Shown: in pieces, positions 18,325-27,989 of the stretch
Numbering within the stretch: the first letter of the stretch is position 1
How the letters are laid out: the number at the start of each line of letters is the position of its first letter
Assembly (NCBI GenBank): GCA_046350295.1
Contig: JAXMAR010000002.1
Coordinates: 62,001 to 126,000 of the forward strand
DNA: 64,000 nucleotides
Reading direction: 5' to 3'
From: JAXMAR01 sp046350295
GTDB taxonomy: Bacteria; Planctomycetota; Planctomycetia; Gemmatales; Gemmataceae
Notes under the pieces: model-generated
The model's database searches: none
Told to the model about the DNA's origin: nothing
The model's input: the letters and a program-made list of their open reading frames with translations, nothing else
Program-made: the position numbers and the translations under genes

Positions 18325-19380
18325 TCACTCCGCGGCCCCTCGAAAAACAACATAGCCGCGGCGCTCTTCCGCCTCCACCGTGGTGAACGCGTGCCGCATC
18401 ATCTCCGCGACCTGGTTGACCTGGCGCGTCACCACGTAGAGGACGCCGCCAGGTTTCAAAAACCTCTTGCCCTGATCGATGAACCGCTCCGCGATGCTGC
18501 TCTGCGCGAAGTACGGCGGGTTGGCCAGGACGACATCGAAGCTCGCGGGCGGAAAGCCTTCTCCCCGCGCGGAGGCGTGAACCTCGAAGGCGCCGATGCT
18601 GTTCGCACGCGCGTTCAACTCCGCGAGCGCGACCGCCCGTAGGTTGCTGTCGATGAAGCCGGTGAAGCCCTCGCCGCGCAAGAGGGCGGAGAAGACGCCG
18701 TTGGTCCCGCAACCGCAGCCCAGGTCGAGGACGCGCTGACCCGGGGCGAACGACGCCGCCTCGACCAGCGCCCGGGCGCCGTCGTCCATCCGGCCATAGG
18801 TGAAGACGCCGGGACGCGAGACGAAGCGTGCCGACATGGTCTCGTTGACGCGCACCTGGAAGGTGACCTCATGGCGGCGCCGCGGCCGATCGGCCCCGCG
18901 CTGACACCAGAGCAGCGCGTTGGCCCCTTGCATCGGCGCGTGCGCCTTGCCGAACACCTTCTTCAGCGTCTGTGGAAAGAGCAGGTCCTTCTCATAGGGG
19001 GACAGCACGGCCAGCAGACCGTGCGGCGCCAGCGCATGGTATGCCTGCTCCACCGTGTCGATCTTCAGGCTCCGCTCGCCCCCCTGGGGCACGGGATAGA
19101 TCAGGGAGCCGAACGGCTCAGGCGTATCCCAAAGATCGGCCCCCGTGACGATCGCGGCTTGCGCGGCGCGTTCGCGCAGTTCCCCTTCCAGGCGCTCCGC
19201 TTGATACAGGTCCATCTGATAACAGACGACCGGCCCTTCCTCCAATCCCGCCGCAATCTCGGCCGCCTCGCGCGGCGAGCCGAGCAGAATGCCGACCGGT
19301 GGCCGCAACTTCCGGCCGACGGCGGTTTTGAGAACTTCCAGCAGGCGATCCCGCGTCGGACGATGCGTCATGACTTCCAT
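18325..19380 (-). CDS. RsmC-like methyltransferase (MTS domain)
   Basis: 351 residues. The C-terminal half is a class I SAM methyltransferase with the SAM loop VLDLGCGCGTNG, the acidic residue in GFIDSN and the target-amine motif VLANPPY, typical of N2-guanine rRNA methyltransferases (RsmC/RlmG type). The N-terminal half (about 1-170) resembles the non-catalytic domain of RsmC. Either 19380 or the ATG at 19371 could be the start; a copy of the interspersed repeat sits three bases upstream of 19380. Likely modifies 16S or 23S rRNA; target unknown. Confidence 0.8.
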   Translation of the reverse strand: MEVMTHRPTRDRLLEVLKTAVGRKLRPPVGILLGSPREAAEIAAGLEEGPVVCYQMDLYQAERLEGELRERAAQAAIVTGADLWDTPEPFGSLIYPVPQGGERSLKIDTVEQAYHALAPHGLLAVLSPYEKDLLFPQTLKKVFGKAHAPMQGANALLWCQRGADRPRRRHEVTFQVRVNETMSARFVSRPGVFTYGRMDDGARALVEAASFAPGQRVLDLGCGCGTNGVFSALLRGEGFTGFIDSNLRAVALAELNARANSIGAFEVHASARGEGFPPASFDVVLANPPYFAQSSIAERFIDQGKRFLKPGGVLYVVTRQVNQVAEMMRHAFTTVEAEERRGYVVFRGAAE

Positions 19381-19383
19381 AGA

Positions 19384-19412
19384 GGCGAGCCGGGCGGCGT
19401 AAGCCCCCGGAG
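19384..19412 (+). repeat. PGGVSPR-type interspersed repeat, copy 3
   Basis: 29-base copy identical to 16921-16949, in the 55-base gap between the aldose epimerase stop and the methyltransferase start, abutting the start codon. Confidence 0.8.
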
Positions 19413-19435
19413 GAAACAACCAGGGCTTGTACCTC

Positions 19436-20449
19436 TCAACCGCGTCGCTCGAACACGTACTCGAGCGTCGACTCCCAGCGGCCGCCGGGGTCGAGGACTT
19501 GCCAGCCGGCGTCGATGCCGCGCTCCTGTAAATGGACCGCATCGGTAACGCAAGTATACGGTTCGATGCAGAAAGCCTGCCGGTGCGGCGGATTGAAGAC
19601 GACGACCTCGCGGAACGCGGCGGACGCCCACAAGGTCAGGCGTCGTCGCTGCTGCCAGTCATCGATCCAGCCGAACCGGAGGAGCCCCGCCGCGTTCGGC
19701 GCCGAATGGTCGAGACCGGTCAATACATCGTCCAGCTTCAGGCTGCCCACCTCGCGACCGGCGCGCAGGTCGCGCATCCCAGCGACCGGCGCCGTCGTCC
19801 CGGTCGGCAAGTTCTCTTCGAGCGGCCAGTAGCGATTCGCCGGAACGCCGACAATCGCCTCCTCCTTCCCGAACGAGGCGAGCGAGAAGTAGGGATGGAA
19901 GCCGAGACCGAACGGGAGAGGACGGTGGTCGGGATTGTCCACGACCGTTTCCACGCGCAACCGATCGACGCCGAGGCGATAGGTGAGGCGAACGCGGTAA
20001 TCGGCCGGCCAATTCGCGCGGATGTCGGGACTGTCCTTGCTGGCCTGGAACTCACCGGTGACAAAGGCGCCGGTCGCGTCGGCGCCTTGGGCGACGACCC
20101 GCCACGGCAGCCGGACCGCGAAGCCGTGGATGGCGTTGCGGCCGTTGCCGTCGGTGGCCGGCAAGCGGTACTCCTGGCCGGCCCAGGAGAAGGAAGCGTC
20201 CCGGATGCGGTTGGGGAACGGAAACAGAATCGGATTTCCCGAGCGTGTCGGCCGCTTCTCGTCGAAGAGGGCCGGGCTGGCGTAGAACAGGTCCTGCCGG
20301 CCGCCATGCTCGACAAACCAGGAAAACGCGTTGAAGCCTTCCGCTGGCCAGATTTCCAGGCCGGCGCCCTCATCGTCACGCAGGACGAGCGTGTCGGCGC
20401 TCCGGCCGGAGGGGGAAAGGCGCCGTTCCGAGTGGATGTGATAAGACAT
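19436..20449 (-). CDS. aldose 1-epimerase family protein
   Basis: 337 residues. Galactose-mutarotase-like fold: GNPILFPFPNRIRD near the N-terminus, NAIHGFAVRLPWRV with the catalytic His, FGLGFHPYFSL with a second conserved His, and a late Glu in FCIEPYTCVTDAV. Members interconvert alpha and beta anomers of sugars. It is the first gene of a minus-strand run into the methyltransferase and aroA. A repeat copy lies about 20 bases upstream of the ATG. Confidence 0.85.
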   Translation of the reverse strand: MSYHIHSERRLSPSGRSADTLVLRDDEGAGLEIWPAEGFNAFSWFVEHGGRQDLFYASPALFDEKRPTRSGNPILFPFPNRIRDASFSWAGQEYRLPATDGNGRNAIHGFAVRLPWRVVAQGADATGAFVTGEFQASKDSPDIRANWPADYRVRLTYRLGVDRLRVETVVDNPDHRPLPFGLGFHPYFSLASFGKEEAIVGVPANRYWPLEENLPTGTTAPVAGMRDLRAGREVGSLKLDDVLTGLDHSAPNAAGLLRFGWIDDWQQRRRLTLWASAAFREVVVFNPPHRQAFCIEPYTCVTDAVHLQERGIDAGWQVLDPGGRWESTLEYVFERRG

Positions 20450-20470
20450 GGCGGTTATCGGCTGTTTTTT

Positions 20471-20498
20471 CCCGGGGGCTCACGCCGCCCGGCGCGCC
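20471..20498 (-). repeat. PGGVSPR-type interspersed repeat, copy 4
   Basis: Minus-strand copy with GTGAGCCCCCGGG in place of GTAAGCCCCCGGAG, in the divergent region between the epimerase and the gene at 20578. Confidence 0.75.
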
Positions 20499-20577
20499 TT
20501 TGTCATGAATCTGTTTGTCGAGCGGATACACTGTATCCATAGTTGATCCCGGTCCCACGTCCAGGTACGGTTCGGTC

Positions 20578-21435
20578 ATGGCCAGCGTTCTCGATCGCGA
20601 GGAGTACATCGAGCAGGCCTACTTTTTTCGCACCTTTCGGGAGCGGCTGCAGGAGAATGTCCCGACGCAGGAGATTCTGGGGCACGTGCACGAAGAGGTG
20701 CTGACGATCACCCGGCTGCCGCTCGCCATCCAGTTCCTGGCGACGGAACTCAAGCATACGGGACTTCTGGGGGCGGGGTTCGCCCAGTTGCCCCATTATT
20801 TCACGACGTTCCAGGCTTATTGCGTGGCCCAGGCGGAGGACGAGCGGCGCCGGTTTCCGATCGAGACATGCCTGTTGATTCTGGAACGCGAAGCGCACTA
20901 TCGCGCCGGCCAGCCGACGCAGCCCGGCCTGTTCGTCTACCAGTTCGAAACGCTGAGCCGCAACCGGCTGGGCTACGACCAGGGCTTGGCGGCCATGCGC
21001 GAGGACGCGTTTTTCGATGACGATTGGCGCGTCTTCATCGACATGGTGCGGCGCCAGGTCGGCGTGGTGGATTTCGCGGACATCGTCTATGCCCGCTCGG
21101 TCCTGTACGTCTCGGAGCAGCGCCGCCGCGATCCGGACTACGAGCCGCCCGTGGCGCCGCTCTTCGGCGAAAAAGAAGGCAAGATCGCCCGGGCCAACCG
21201 GGGACGCGATCCGCTCTATCTGTTCGCCGCCTTGCAGCGACAGCTCAACTATCCGGAAGTTCCACGGCCGCGGCCGCGCGACGATGTGGAGGCGAAGCTC
21301 AACGCCCTCAAGGCGAAGGTGCGCGAGCTCGAACAGCGGCTGAAACTGGTGGAAGGGGAGGCGCGCGGCCAGGTGGATTTGAGCGAATTCATGAACCGCC
21401 CGGACCTGCTCAAGCGAAATGATGATGACGAATGA
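20578..21435 (+). CDS. conserved protein of unknown function
   Basis: 285 residues beginning MASVLDREEYIEQAYFFRTF. The body is helical, with QEILGHVHEEVLTITRLPLA and FQFETLSRNRLGYDQG-like segments. The C-terminus has a predicted coiled coil (VEAKLNALKAKVRELEQRL) and an acidic end. No signal peptide or membrane segment. It looks like a conserved planctomycete protein, but I cannot assign a domain. The upstream in-frame start is less likely because the conserved-looking sequence begins at this ATG. Confidence 0.75.
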   Translation: MASVLDREEYIEQAYFFRTFRERLQENVPTQEILGHVHEEVLTITRLPLAIQFLATELKHTGLLGAGFAQLPHYFTTFQAYCVAQAEDERRRFPIETCLLILEREAHYRAGQPTQPGLFVYQFETLSRNRLGYDQGLAAMREDAFFDDDWRVFIDMVRRQVGVVDFADIVYARSVLYVSEQRRRDPDYEPPVAPLFGEKEGKIARANRGRDPLYLFAALQRQLNYPEVPRPRPRDDVEAKLNALKAKVRELEQRLKLVEGEARGQVDLSEFMNRPDLLKRNDDDE

Positions 21436-21441
21436 CAGGAG

Positions 21442-21538
21442 GCTTTGCAACGCAAAAGGGGACTGTCCCTTTCGCTCGAGCGAAAAACCGAGTCCTTTGC
21501 CAGGTCGAGAGGGACTGTCCCCTTTTGCGTTGCAAAGC
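21442..21538. repeat. 29-bp inverted repeat with nested palindrome
   Basis: Arms GCTTTGCAACGCAAAAGGGG... (21442-21470) and its complement (21510-21538) differ at one position. The 39-base loop begins with the perfect palindrome TTCGCTCGAGCGAA (21471-21484). The GGGACTGTCCC core resembles REP/RAYT-type or MITE-like palindromes. It lies directly after the 20578 gene. Confidence 0.8.
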
Positions 21539-21575
21539 TAGTGACAGGAATGCGTCCCCGGCCGCCTCTTTCCCT

Positions 21576-21581
21576 TAGAAT
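21576..21581 (+). promoter_or_regulatory. -10-like element
   Basis: TAGAAT, 5 of 6 to the sigma-70 -10 box, 72 bases before the start of the large membrane protein. No clear -35. Confidence 0.3.
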
Positions 21582-21653
21582 GGACGGCGACTCGCGCCGG
21601 GCGTATGCTCGCGTTGTTCCACGACAACACCGGTTTTCTTGAAAAGGCCCCTC

Positions 21654-24600
21654 ATGTCGAGCGAAGGCGAAAAGAAGGACCCTTCCCAAGCGCAAGCGAC
21701 CGGCGCCGGCGCGGCGCCCCAAGCGGGCTCGCCCCATCCGGAAAGCGGCGCGGAAAGCGGCGCGCCGACGGCGGCGTCTACTGAGGACAAGATCACGGCG
21801 CAGCCGCGCGCTCTCACCGGCTCGGCCGCTCAGGCGGACACGCCAAGCGCGGCGGCGCCCGCGGCGGAGAGCGCCGCCACGTCTCTCACGCCGGACCTGC
21901 GACCGCGCTCGCATCGCGGCTTCGATTTGTTCCTTGGCCTCCTCACGCTCACCCTTGTGTTCCTTCTCGGCTCGTTCCCGGTGCGCGACAGTGAGGTGTT
22001 GATGCACCTGGCCACCGGCAAACGCATCGTGCAAGGGGAGTATCAGTTCGGCGTCGATCCCTACAGCTTCGCCACGGAGGCGACCGATCAGGCGCCCGCG
22101 AAGACATGGGTGAATCACTCCTGGCTCTACGCAGCGATCCTGTACCTCGCGTACAACGCCCTCGGAGAGGGCGGCCTCGTCGTGCTGCACGCCCTGATCG
22201 GCGTCCTTCTGGTTCTGACGCTCCTCCAGGTACGCGCGCGCCGCGCGCCCCTGTTCCTGAGCCTCTTTTTCGTGAGCATGGCTTTCCTGGCGTTGAGCCC
22301 GCGCTTCCTCTTGTTGCCCGCGTCGATCTCCATGCTCTTCCTGGCGTTCGCCGTTTGCCTGCTCTATCGGGCGGGCGCTTTCGGCGGCATCGAGCCGGGG
22401 CGAATCCGGCCACGCTGCCTCTGGGGCGTGCCGCTCCTGTGCATCCTCTGGGTCAACCTGGACGCCTGGTTCGTCCTGGGACCGCTCCTGGTGCTGCTCG
22501 TCTGGGCGGGCGCCGGCCTCAACGCCTGGCTGGGAAATGAGAATGGCATCAAAGGAAAGGACCTTGGCCTGGCGTTCCTCGCCAGCCTCGGCGCCTGCCT
22601 GCTCAATCCCCATTTCCTGGCAGCGCTCACGCTGCCGCCGGAGTTGGGCTATCTGCTCGTGCGACTCGGCCTGCCCATCCCGCAAACGCTCGCTCCCGGC
22701 AGCTACACCTTGCGTGATTTGCAGGCGCCCGAGATCCTTTATGGGCTCCTGTCGCCGCTGAACAGCGTCTACATGGACAACGCCAATTTCGGCGGCAACA
22801 TCGCCGGCTGGTCGTTGCCGCTCCTGGTCGTCCTGGTCTTTGTGACCTTCCTGCTGTGGGGCCTCGCGACGGCGCAGGCCGGTCGACTCCAGATCCCGAT
22901 GACGCGTGCCGTGCCGCTCCTGTTCTTCGCGACTCTGGCGTTGCTGCAGGTCGCGTCGCTCGCCTGGTTCTGCGTCCTCGCCGGACCCATGTGCGTTCTC
23001 ACCCTGTGGGACTGGCTCCAGACGCGCGAAGCGCAGGCGAAGCGCGAGCCCGGCCTGGAACGCCTGGCCCGGCCCGGCTGGTGCCTCCTCCTCCTCCTCG
23101 GCCTCGTCATGGCCTGGCCGGGCTGGCTACACGGCCGCCCCCCGGATTTCTCGGCGGCGCGCCGCGTCGGCTGGCGCTTTGATCTCGACCCGGCGCAGAC
23201 GGCGCTGGCCCAGCGCCTGGCTCAGTTGCACGCTCAAGGGGAGGTGACCCGGGTCTTCAACACCACGCCGCGCTTCGGTCCCTACTGCGCTTTCTACGCG
23301 CCGGGCGTGCGCACGTTCGTCGACACGCGCTTCAACCTCTTCGCCGATCAGGCCGAGGGCTACCGGGAGTGCAAGGACAAGCTGTGGCAGAGCGGTCCCT
23401 ATTTCCTCGACTCCCTGCAGCGCGCGCTGCGCGGCCAATCGGTGTCGTCGAAGCCGTCCGCCACGGTCAAGGTCTGGATGGACACGCTGCGGCGCCACGG
23501 CGTCGATCACATCGCCCTTACCGGGTCGCCGACCTCCGACCGCCTGGCGCCGGCCCTGTTCCGCATGTTCTGGCTCGATCCGCGGACGTGGACCACGCGC
23601 TTCGGGGGCGGCTCCGCCTTTCTCATCCGCTGGAACGGCCTCAAGGGGGGAAGATCCGAAGAAGACTATTTCGAGCGCCGCACGCGCGAGGTCTTCACCC
23701 AGGTCCCCGCGGAACGGCGCCCCTCCGGCAAGCCGCTGACGCTGCCGGGGAGCGTCGATACGTGGGACCTGTATGCGCGCGGAACGGAGGCTTCCTGGTA
23801 TCGCTGGGACGGCTACTTCTTCCTCGATCGTTTCCGGGTCCAGTGGCTCACCGACGCCGTGCCTCCCATTCCGCCCGTGCTCATGAGCGTGGCCATGGAG
23901 CGCGTTTGCTGGGCGCCGTCGCCGGCGCCACCCTCGAAGGCGGCCCGCTCGACCTTGGCGTGGCGCTCCCGTTCGCCTACGCCGCCGACCTCGACTCCTC
24001 CATCAGTTTCATCTTCTATCCCTCGCTGCGCGGCGTGTTCCGTCCGGAGGACTTCGGGCCCCCGGCCATCCCGCACATGCTCATCCAGGATGCGCGCCGC
24101 CACCTGGCTGCCGAGCCGACTGTTCCCACGTACAGCCTCCTGCTCTGCAAGGCCTATGGCTTCCTCGACGAACTGCAGGAGCAGTACTGGACCAACTATC
24201 GAGAAGAGAACCTGGCGCCCCCCGTCGAGCAACGCTGGCACGAGTTGAACGCCAACCTCCGCGGCGCCAAGAGCCCCCTGCAACTTCTCGCGGATTTCGC
24301 CGCCTTTCGCCGCTCCTTCGACAAGGTCCTCAACCGCAAGTTTTCCAGCGAGGGACAGGCCGGCATCTGCACCGCCCGGCGCCAGCTGCGGCAGATGCAG
24401 ATCAGCGCCTTCCTCAAATGGTCCACCGACCGCGCCGGGACACGGCCGGCCGAGGCCGCCCGCTTGCATATCGAGCTGGCGGATGAGTACTTCGCCCAGT
24501 ATTTCCTCGATGCCGCACTGGAGGAATACCAGCAGGCGAATACCATCCTGAGCGGGCTCGGCGACAGCGCCGAACGCGAACGCCTCGACGCGCGCATCAA

Positions 24601-25390
24601 GATGCTGGAATCGATGGTTACCGAGCGCCGCGACGAGTTCGACCGCAATTTGCCCGGCCTCATGGCCGCCAAGGGCCTCCCCGGCCCCAAATGGCTCCTC
24701 CTTTACACCGCCGCCCTGAACCAACCCTATGTCCGCCACGGCCCCGGAGGCAAAGCCGACGTGGATTACCGCGGCCGCGGCCTGGCCTTGACCATGCTCG
24801 ACCAATTCAAGAACTATCCGGCCTCGGAGCTGACTCCGGAAGAGATTCCCGTGTACGCCTATTTCCAGATCGATCTGATGCTGCGCCTCGGACGGATCAC
24901 CGAGGTGGCCGATGCCATCGAACAGGAACCGCTGAAGTCCATGAGCCACCCCGTGATGGTGCGTGCCCGCGCCATGGTCGCCGCCATCCTGGGAGATTAC
25001 GAGGCGTTCGACCGGCAAATCCGCGACCTGGAGCAGCGGCTCGACGAGGACCAGGAAAACGCCCAGCGCCGTTTTCTCCTCCTGCAAAGCGCAAGCGCGC
25101 TGACATCGGTGCAGCCAACGGCGCCGCTCGGCCTCACCTGGCCGATGGGCTTCCGCTACGCCGACGAGGCGGTTGCGCTGGCGTATGTCACGCCGCGCGT
25201 GGAATGGCGCGTGTTGCGCGGCCTGGTCGCCCTCGAGGCGGGTGACGGCGTGAAGGCGCGGCAGCTCTTCCGCGAGGCGTTCGAGCGTGCCGGCGAACTC
25301 CGCTACTACGTCGGCGCCTACCAGAGCGAACTGACCATCGCCCGGCATTACCTGACGTGGCTGGATCACTATCAGAAGGAGAAAAAGTAG
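21654..25390 (+). CDS. large membrane protein with TPR-like C-terminus, frameshifted
   Basis: About 1,245 residues when one frameshift is repaired. Residues 1-85 are Ala/Pro/Glu-rich and disordered. About 10-11 hydrophobic helices follow (roughly 90-490), with the DSEVLMHLATGKRIVQG motif after the first helix, as in PMT/STT3-like membrane proteins of planctomycetes. A soluble part contains YRWDGYFFLDRFRVQWL, and the C-terminal 480 residues are helical and TPR-like (AARLHIELADEYFAQYFLDA). Near 23911 the run reads GTTTGCTG where GTTTTGCTG restores RVLLGAVAGATLEGGPLDL, so one T is probably missing. ATG 21654 has AAAAGG upstream. A role in surface glycan or protein export is possible but unproven. 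Confidence 0.75.
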
Positions 25391-25416
25391 CCGCCCTCGG
25401 GCATCGGGGCGGTTTT
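25391..25416 (+). terminator. rho-independent terminator candidate
   Basis: Stem CCGCCC/GGGCGG followed by TTTTG, immediately after the stop of the large membrane protein. Confidence 0.5.
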
Positions 25417-25477
25417 GAGCGTCTCTCAATGACGCCCTATCCCTTCGACTTCGCCGTCGGGCCGTTCCGGCTTGCCT

Positions 25478-25483
25478 TATAAT
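25478..25483 (+). promoter_or_regulatory. -10 element TATAAT
   Basis: A perfect TATAAT, 28 bases before the DUF4058 start. It stands out in this GC-rich background, but no good -35 is seen at 16-18 bases. Confidence 0.4.
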
Positions 25484-25510
25484 AAAAAGGACCGATCGAG
25501 GATCACCCCG

Positions 25511-26242
25511 ATGCCCGTGCATGACTGGACACTGGTAAGCGCCGGGACGTTCCACCATTTCCACACGACTTGGACCACGCACCTCTGCGACGCCCTCAAC
25601 GAAGGTCGCTTGCCGGGCGGGTATTACGCTCTGGTGGAACAACATGCCGGCCAGATCATTACCGACATTCTGACGTTGCATCCGGACGAGGCCGCGCCAT
25701 CGACTCCGACACCCGGGACGGTGGCTCTTGCACAGGCGCCTCCCAAGGTAAGCCGACGCCTGCGACCAAGCGAGCAAGCGTCGTTGCGGGCCAGCCGGCG
25801 CACGATAGCCGTGCGTCATGCGTCGAACCACCGTGTCGCCGCCTTGATCGAGTTCCTCTCCCCCTCCAACAAGGACAGGCCCGGTAGCGTGCAAGACTTT
25901 GTGGAAAAGACGCGCGCCGCGTTGCGGCACGGCTGCCACGTGCTGGTCGTCGACCTGTTCCCGCCTGGTCCACACGACCCGTATGGCATGCAGACCGCGA
26001 TCTGGGAGGCCTTTGGGGAGCCGGAGGATCCGCCTCCGGACAAACCACTGGCCGTCGTCTCGTACATGGCGGGCGTCGTGGTCGAAGCGTTTCTCGAACC
26101 GCTCGGACCAGGGGATCCGCTGCCCGAAGCGCCGCTGTTTCTCGAGGCCGGGCAATACATCCCTGTTCCATTGGAAACAAGCTACGAGCAAGCGTTTCGC
26201 GGCGTGCCGGTACTGTTCCGCGCCGCGCTCGGCTCGTCGTGA
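25511..26242 (+). CDS. DUF4058 family protein
   Basis: 243 residues. Starts MPVHDWTLVSAGTFHHFHTT, the hallmark opening of DUF4058. IEFLSPSNKDRPG and VVDLFPPGPH are further family segments and resemble a PD-(D/E)XK-like core (EFLSPSNK). The family is abundant in planctomycetes and cyanobacteria, and its function is unknown. A TATAAT lies just upstream. It converges with ilvC. Confidence 0.85.
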   Translation: MPVHDWTLVSAGTFHHFHTTWTTHLCDALNEGRLPGGYYALVEQHAGQIITDILTLHPDEAAPSTPTPGTVALAQAPPKVSRRLRPSEQASLRASRRTIAVRHASNHRVAALIEFLSPSNKDRPGSVQDFVEKTRAALRHGCHVLVVDLFPPGPHDPYGMQTAIWEAFGEPEDPPPDKPLAVVSYMAGVVVEAFLEPLGPGDPLPEAPLFLEAGQYIPVPLETSYEQAFRGVPVLFRAALGSS

Positions 26243-26245
26243 GAT

Positions 26246-26269
26246 CACGCGCGGAAGTGGTCCCGCGTG
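26246..26269. terminator. possible bidirectional hairpin
   Basis: Imperfect arms CACGCGCGG and CCCGCGTG between the convergent DUF4058 and ilvC genes. One bulge, no T tract. Confidence 0.3.
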
Positions 26270-27331
26270 TTACCCCTTCGACTTCGCCGCCCGCTCCGGC
26301 CTGAGCGAGCGCACCACCGAGCCCGCCTGCCACATCTCGCTGTCGGCGACTTCCTTCAGCTCCTTCTCGAGCTGGGCGCGGTAGTCGGGCCGGCTGTTGG
26401 CGTCCAGGACACGGCGCGTCTCGTTGCCGTTCGCGACCTCCTGGTAGAGCTTCTCGAACACCGGCTTGGAGGCGTCGCGGAATTTCTTGAACCAGTCGAG
26501 GGCCCCGCGCTGGGCCGTCGTCGAGCAGTTGGCATACATCCAGTCCATGCCATTCTCGGCGATGAGCGGGTAGAGACTCTGTGTCGCCTCCTCCACGGTC
26601 TCGTTGAACGCTTCCGACGGCGAATGGCCGTGCTCGCGCAGCACCTCGTATTGCGCCAGCCATAGACCGTAGATCGCCCCCATGAGGACGCCGCGCTCGC
26701 CGGTGAGGTCCGAAAAGACTTCCTTCTGGAACGTCGTCTCGAACAGGTAGCCCGAGCCGATGGCGATGCCGAGGGCCAGGCAGCGGTCGAGGGCCCGGCC
26801 GGTCGCGTCCTGGAAGATGGCGTAGGAGGCGTTGATCCCCTTGCCTTCGAGGAAGAGGCGGCGCACCGTCGTGCCCGAGCCCTTCGGGGCGACGAGCATC
26901 ACGTCGATTTCGGGGGGCGGGACAACGCCGGTCTGGTCCTTGTAGGCGATGGCGAAGCCGTGCGAGAAATAGAGCGCCTTCCCCTTCGTCAGGCGCGGCT
27001 TGAGCTTCGGCCAGTAATCCTTCTGCCCGGCGTCGGAAAGGAGGTACTGGATGATCGTGCCGCGCTCGGCCGCCTCGTCCATCGGGAAGAGGGTCTTGCC
27101 GGGGATCCAGCCGTCCTGCTGGGCCAGGTCCCAGCCGCGGCCCGTTTCGCGCATGCCGATGATGACGTTCAGGCCGTTGTCCTTCATGTTGAGCGACTGG
27201 CCGCGCCCCTGCACGCCATAGCCCAGGACGGCGACGGTCTCATTGCCGAGGATGGCCTTGATGCGTTCGGCCGGATAATCGGCGCGCTCGACGACGGTTT
27301 CCTTGCTCGAGCCGATCTGGATGTTTCGCAT
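26270..27331 (-). CDS. ilvC: ketol-acid reductoisomerase, Bacteroidetes/fungal type
   Basis: 353 residues. NADP-dependent enzyme of valine/isoleucine synthesis that rearranges and reduces acetolactate. Nucleotide-binding segment AVLGYGVQGRGQSLNMKDNG; then YFSHGFAIAYKDQTG, VAPKGSGTTVRRLF, and the C-terminal knotted domain with DLTGERGVLMGAIYGL, GHSPSEAFNETVEEATQSL and YANCSTTAQRGALDW. These segments match yeast Ilv5 and Bacteroidetes enzymes far better than the usual 330-residue bacterial class I form. Start MRNIQIGSSKE; the longer reading is non-coding. Divergent from the FKBP gene. Confidence 0.93.
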   Translation of the reverse strand: MRNIQIGSSKETVVERADYPAERIKAILGNETVAVLGYGVQGRGQSLNMKDNGLNVIIGMRETGRGWDLAQQDGWIPGKTLFPMDEAAERGTIIQYLLSDAGQKDYWPKLKPRLTKGKALYFSHGFAIAYKDQTGVVPPPEIDVMLVAPKGSGTTVRRLFLEGKGINASYAIFQDATGRALDRCLALGIAIGSGYLFETTFQKEVFSDLTGERGVLMGAIYGLWLAQYEVLREHGHSPSEAFNETVEEATQSLYPLIAENGMDWMYANCSTTAQRGALDWFKKFRDASKPVFEKLYQEVANGNETRRVLDANSRPDYRAQLEKELKEVADSEMWQAGSVVRSLRPERAAKSKG

Positions 27332-27441
27332 GGTGTCAGCCTCTTGGTGTTGAACGGCAATTGTAGCGAATGACTGTGGAAATGGTGAGGGGCTCGGCGC
27401 AGCCGTTCCGCTCCCCACTCACCACTCACCACCTGCGGCCG

Positions 27442-27447
27442 TATCAT
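27442..27447 (+). promoter_or_regulatory. -10-like element
   Basis: TATCAT, 37 bases before the first FKBP start codon, in the divergent ilvC/FKBP region. Confidence 0.3.
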
Positions 27448-27484
27448 GAGAGGCGACGCCCACAATCACGAGGGAGGGAACACC

Positions 27485-27922
27485 ATGAAGCGGCACGTTA
27501 GCGCAACGATGCTCATGATCGCCGTGATCGCCTGCCTGGCTCTGGGCCGGGCGGTGGACGGCGGCGACAAGGAGAAGGGAAAAGTCGTGGAAAGCAAATC
27601 GGGTCTCAAGTACACCGACGAGAAGGTGGGCGACGGCAAGGAAGCCAAGGCGGGCGACACCGTCGAGGTTCACTACACCGGCACGCTCAAGAACGGCAAG
27701 AAGTTCGACTCCTCCCGCGACCGTGGCCGGCCCTTCAGCTTCAAGCTCGGCGTCGGCATGGTGATCAAGGGCTGGGATGAAGGCGTGGCCGGCATGAAGG
27801 AAGGCGGCAAGCGGGCGCTGATCATCCCGCCGGAGCTGGGCTACGGCAAGCGCGGCGCGGGCGACGTCATCCCGCCCGACGCGGAGCTGCACTTCGACGT
27901 CGAGCTGCTCAAGGTCAAGTGA
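27485..27922 (+). CDS. FKBP-type peptidyl-prolyl isomerase, exported
   Basis: 145 residues. A hydrophobic N-terminal segment (about 7-20, LMIAVIACLAL) predicts export. A single FKBP domain (about 38-145) shows DTVEVHYTGTLKNGKKFDSS, RPFSFKLGVGMVIKGWDEG, GMKEGGKRALIIPPELGYG and DAELHFDVELL. The active-site aromatic residues (Y, F, W) of the family are present. It should catalyse proline isomerisation during folding of exported proteins. A second FKBP gene follows 67 bases downstream in the same direction. Confidence 0.9.
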   Translation: MKRHVSATMLMIAVIACLALGRAVDGGDKEKGKVVESKSGLKYTDEKVGDGKEAKAGDTVEVHYTGTLKNGKKFDSSRDRGRPFSFKLGVGMVIKGWDEGVAGMKEGGKRALIIPPELGYGKRGAGDVIPPDAELHFDVELLKVK

Positions 27923-27989
27923 TTGCGGCTGAACGCGGAACCAGCCCCGGAGTCCAGGCTCCGGGCGTCACCACGGAGGCGTGGCCGGC

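Noticed and set aside
23813..26248. 811-codon minus-strand open frame
   Set aside because: Antisense to the large membrane protein and DUF4058 gene; the plus strand carries the recognisable domains.
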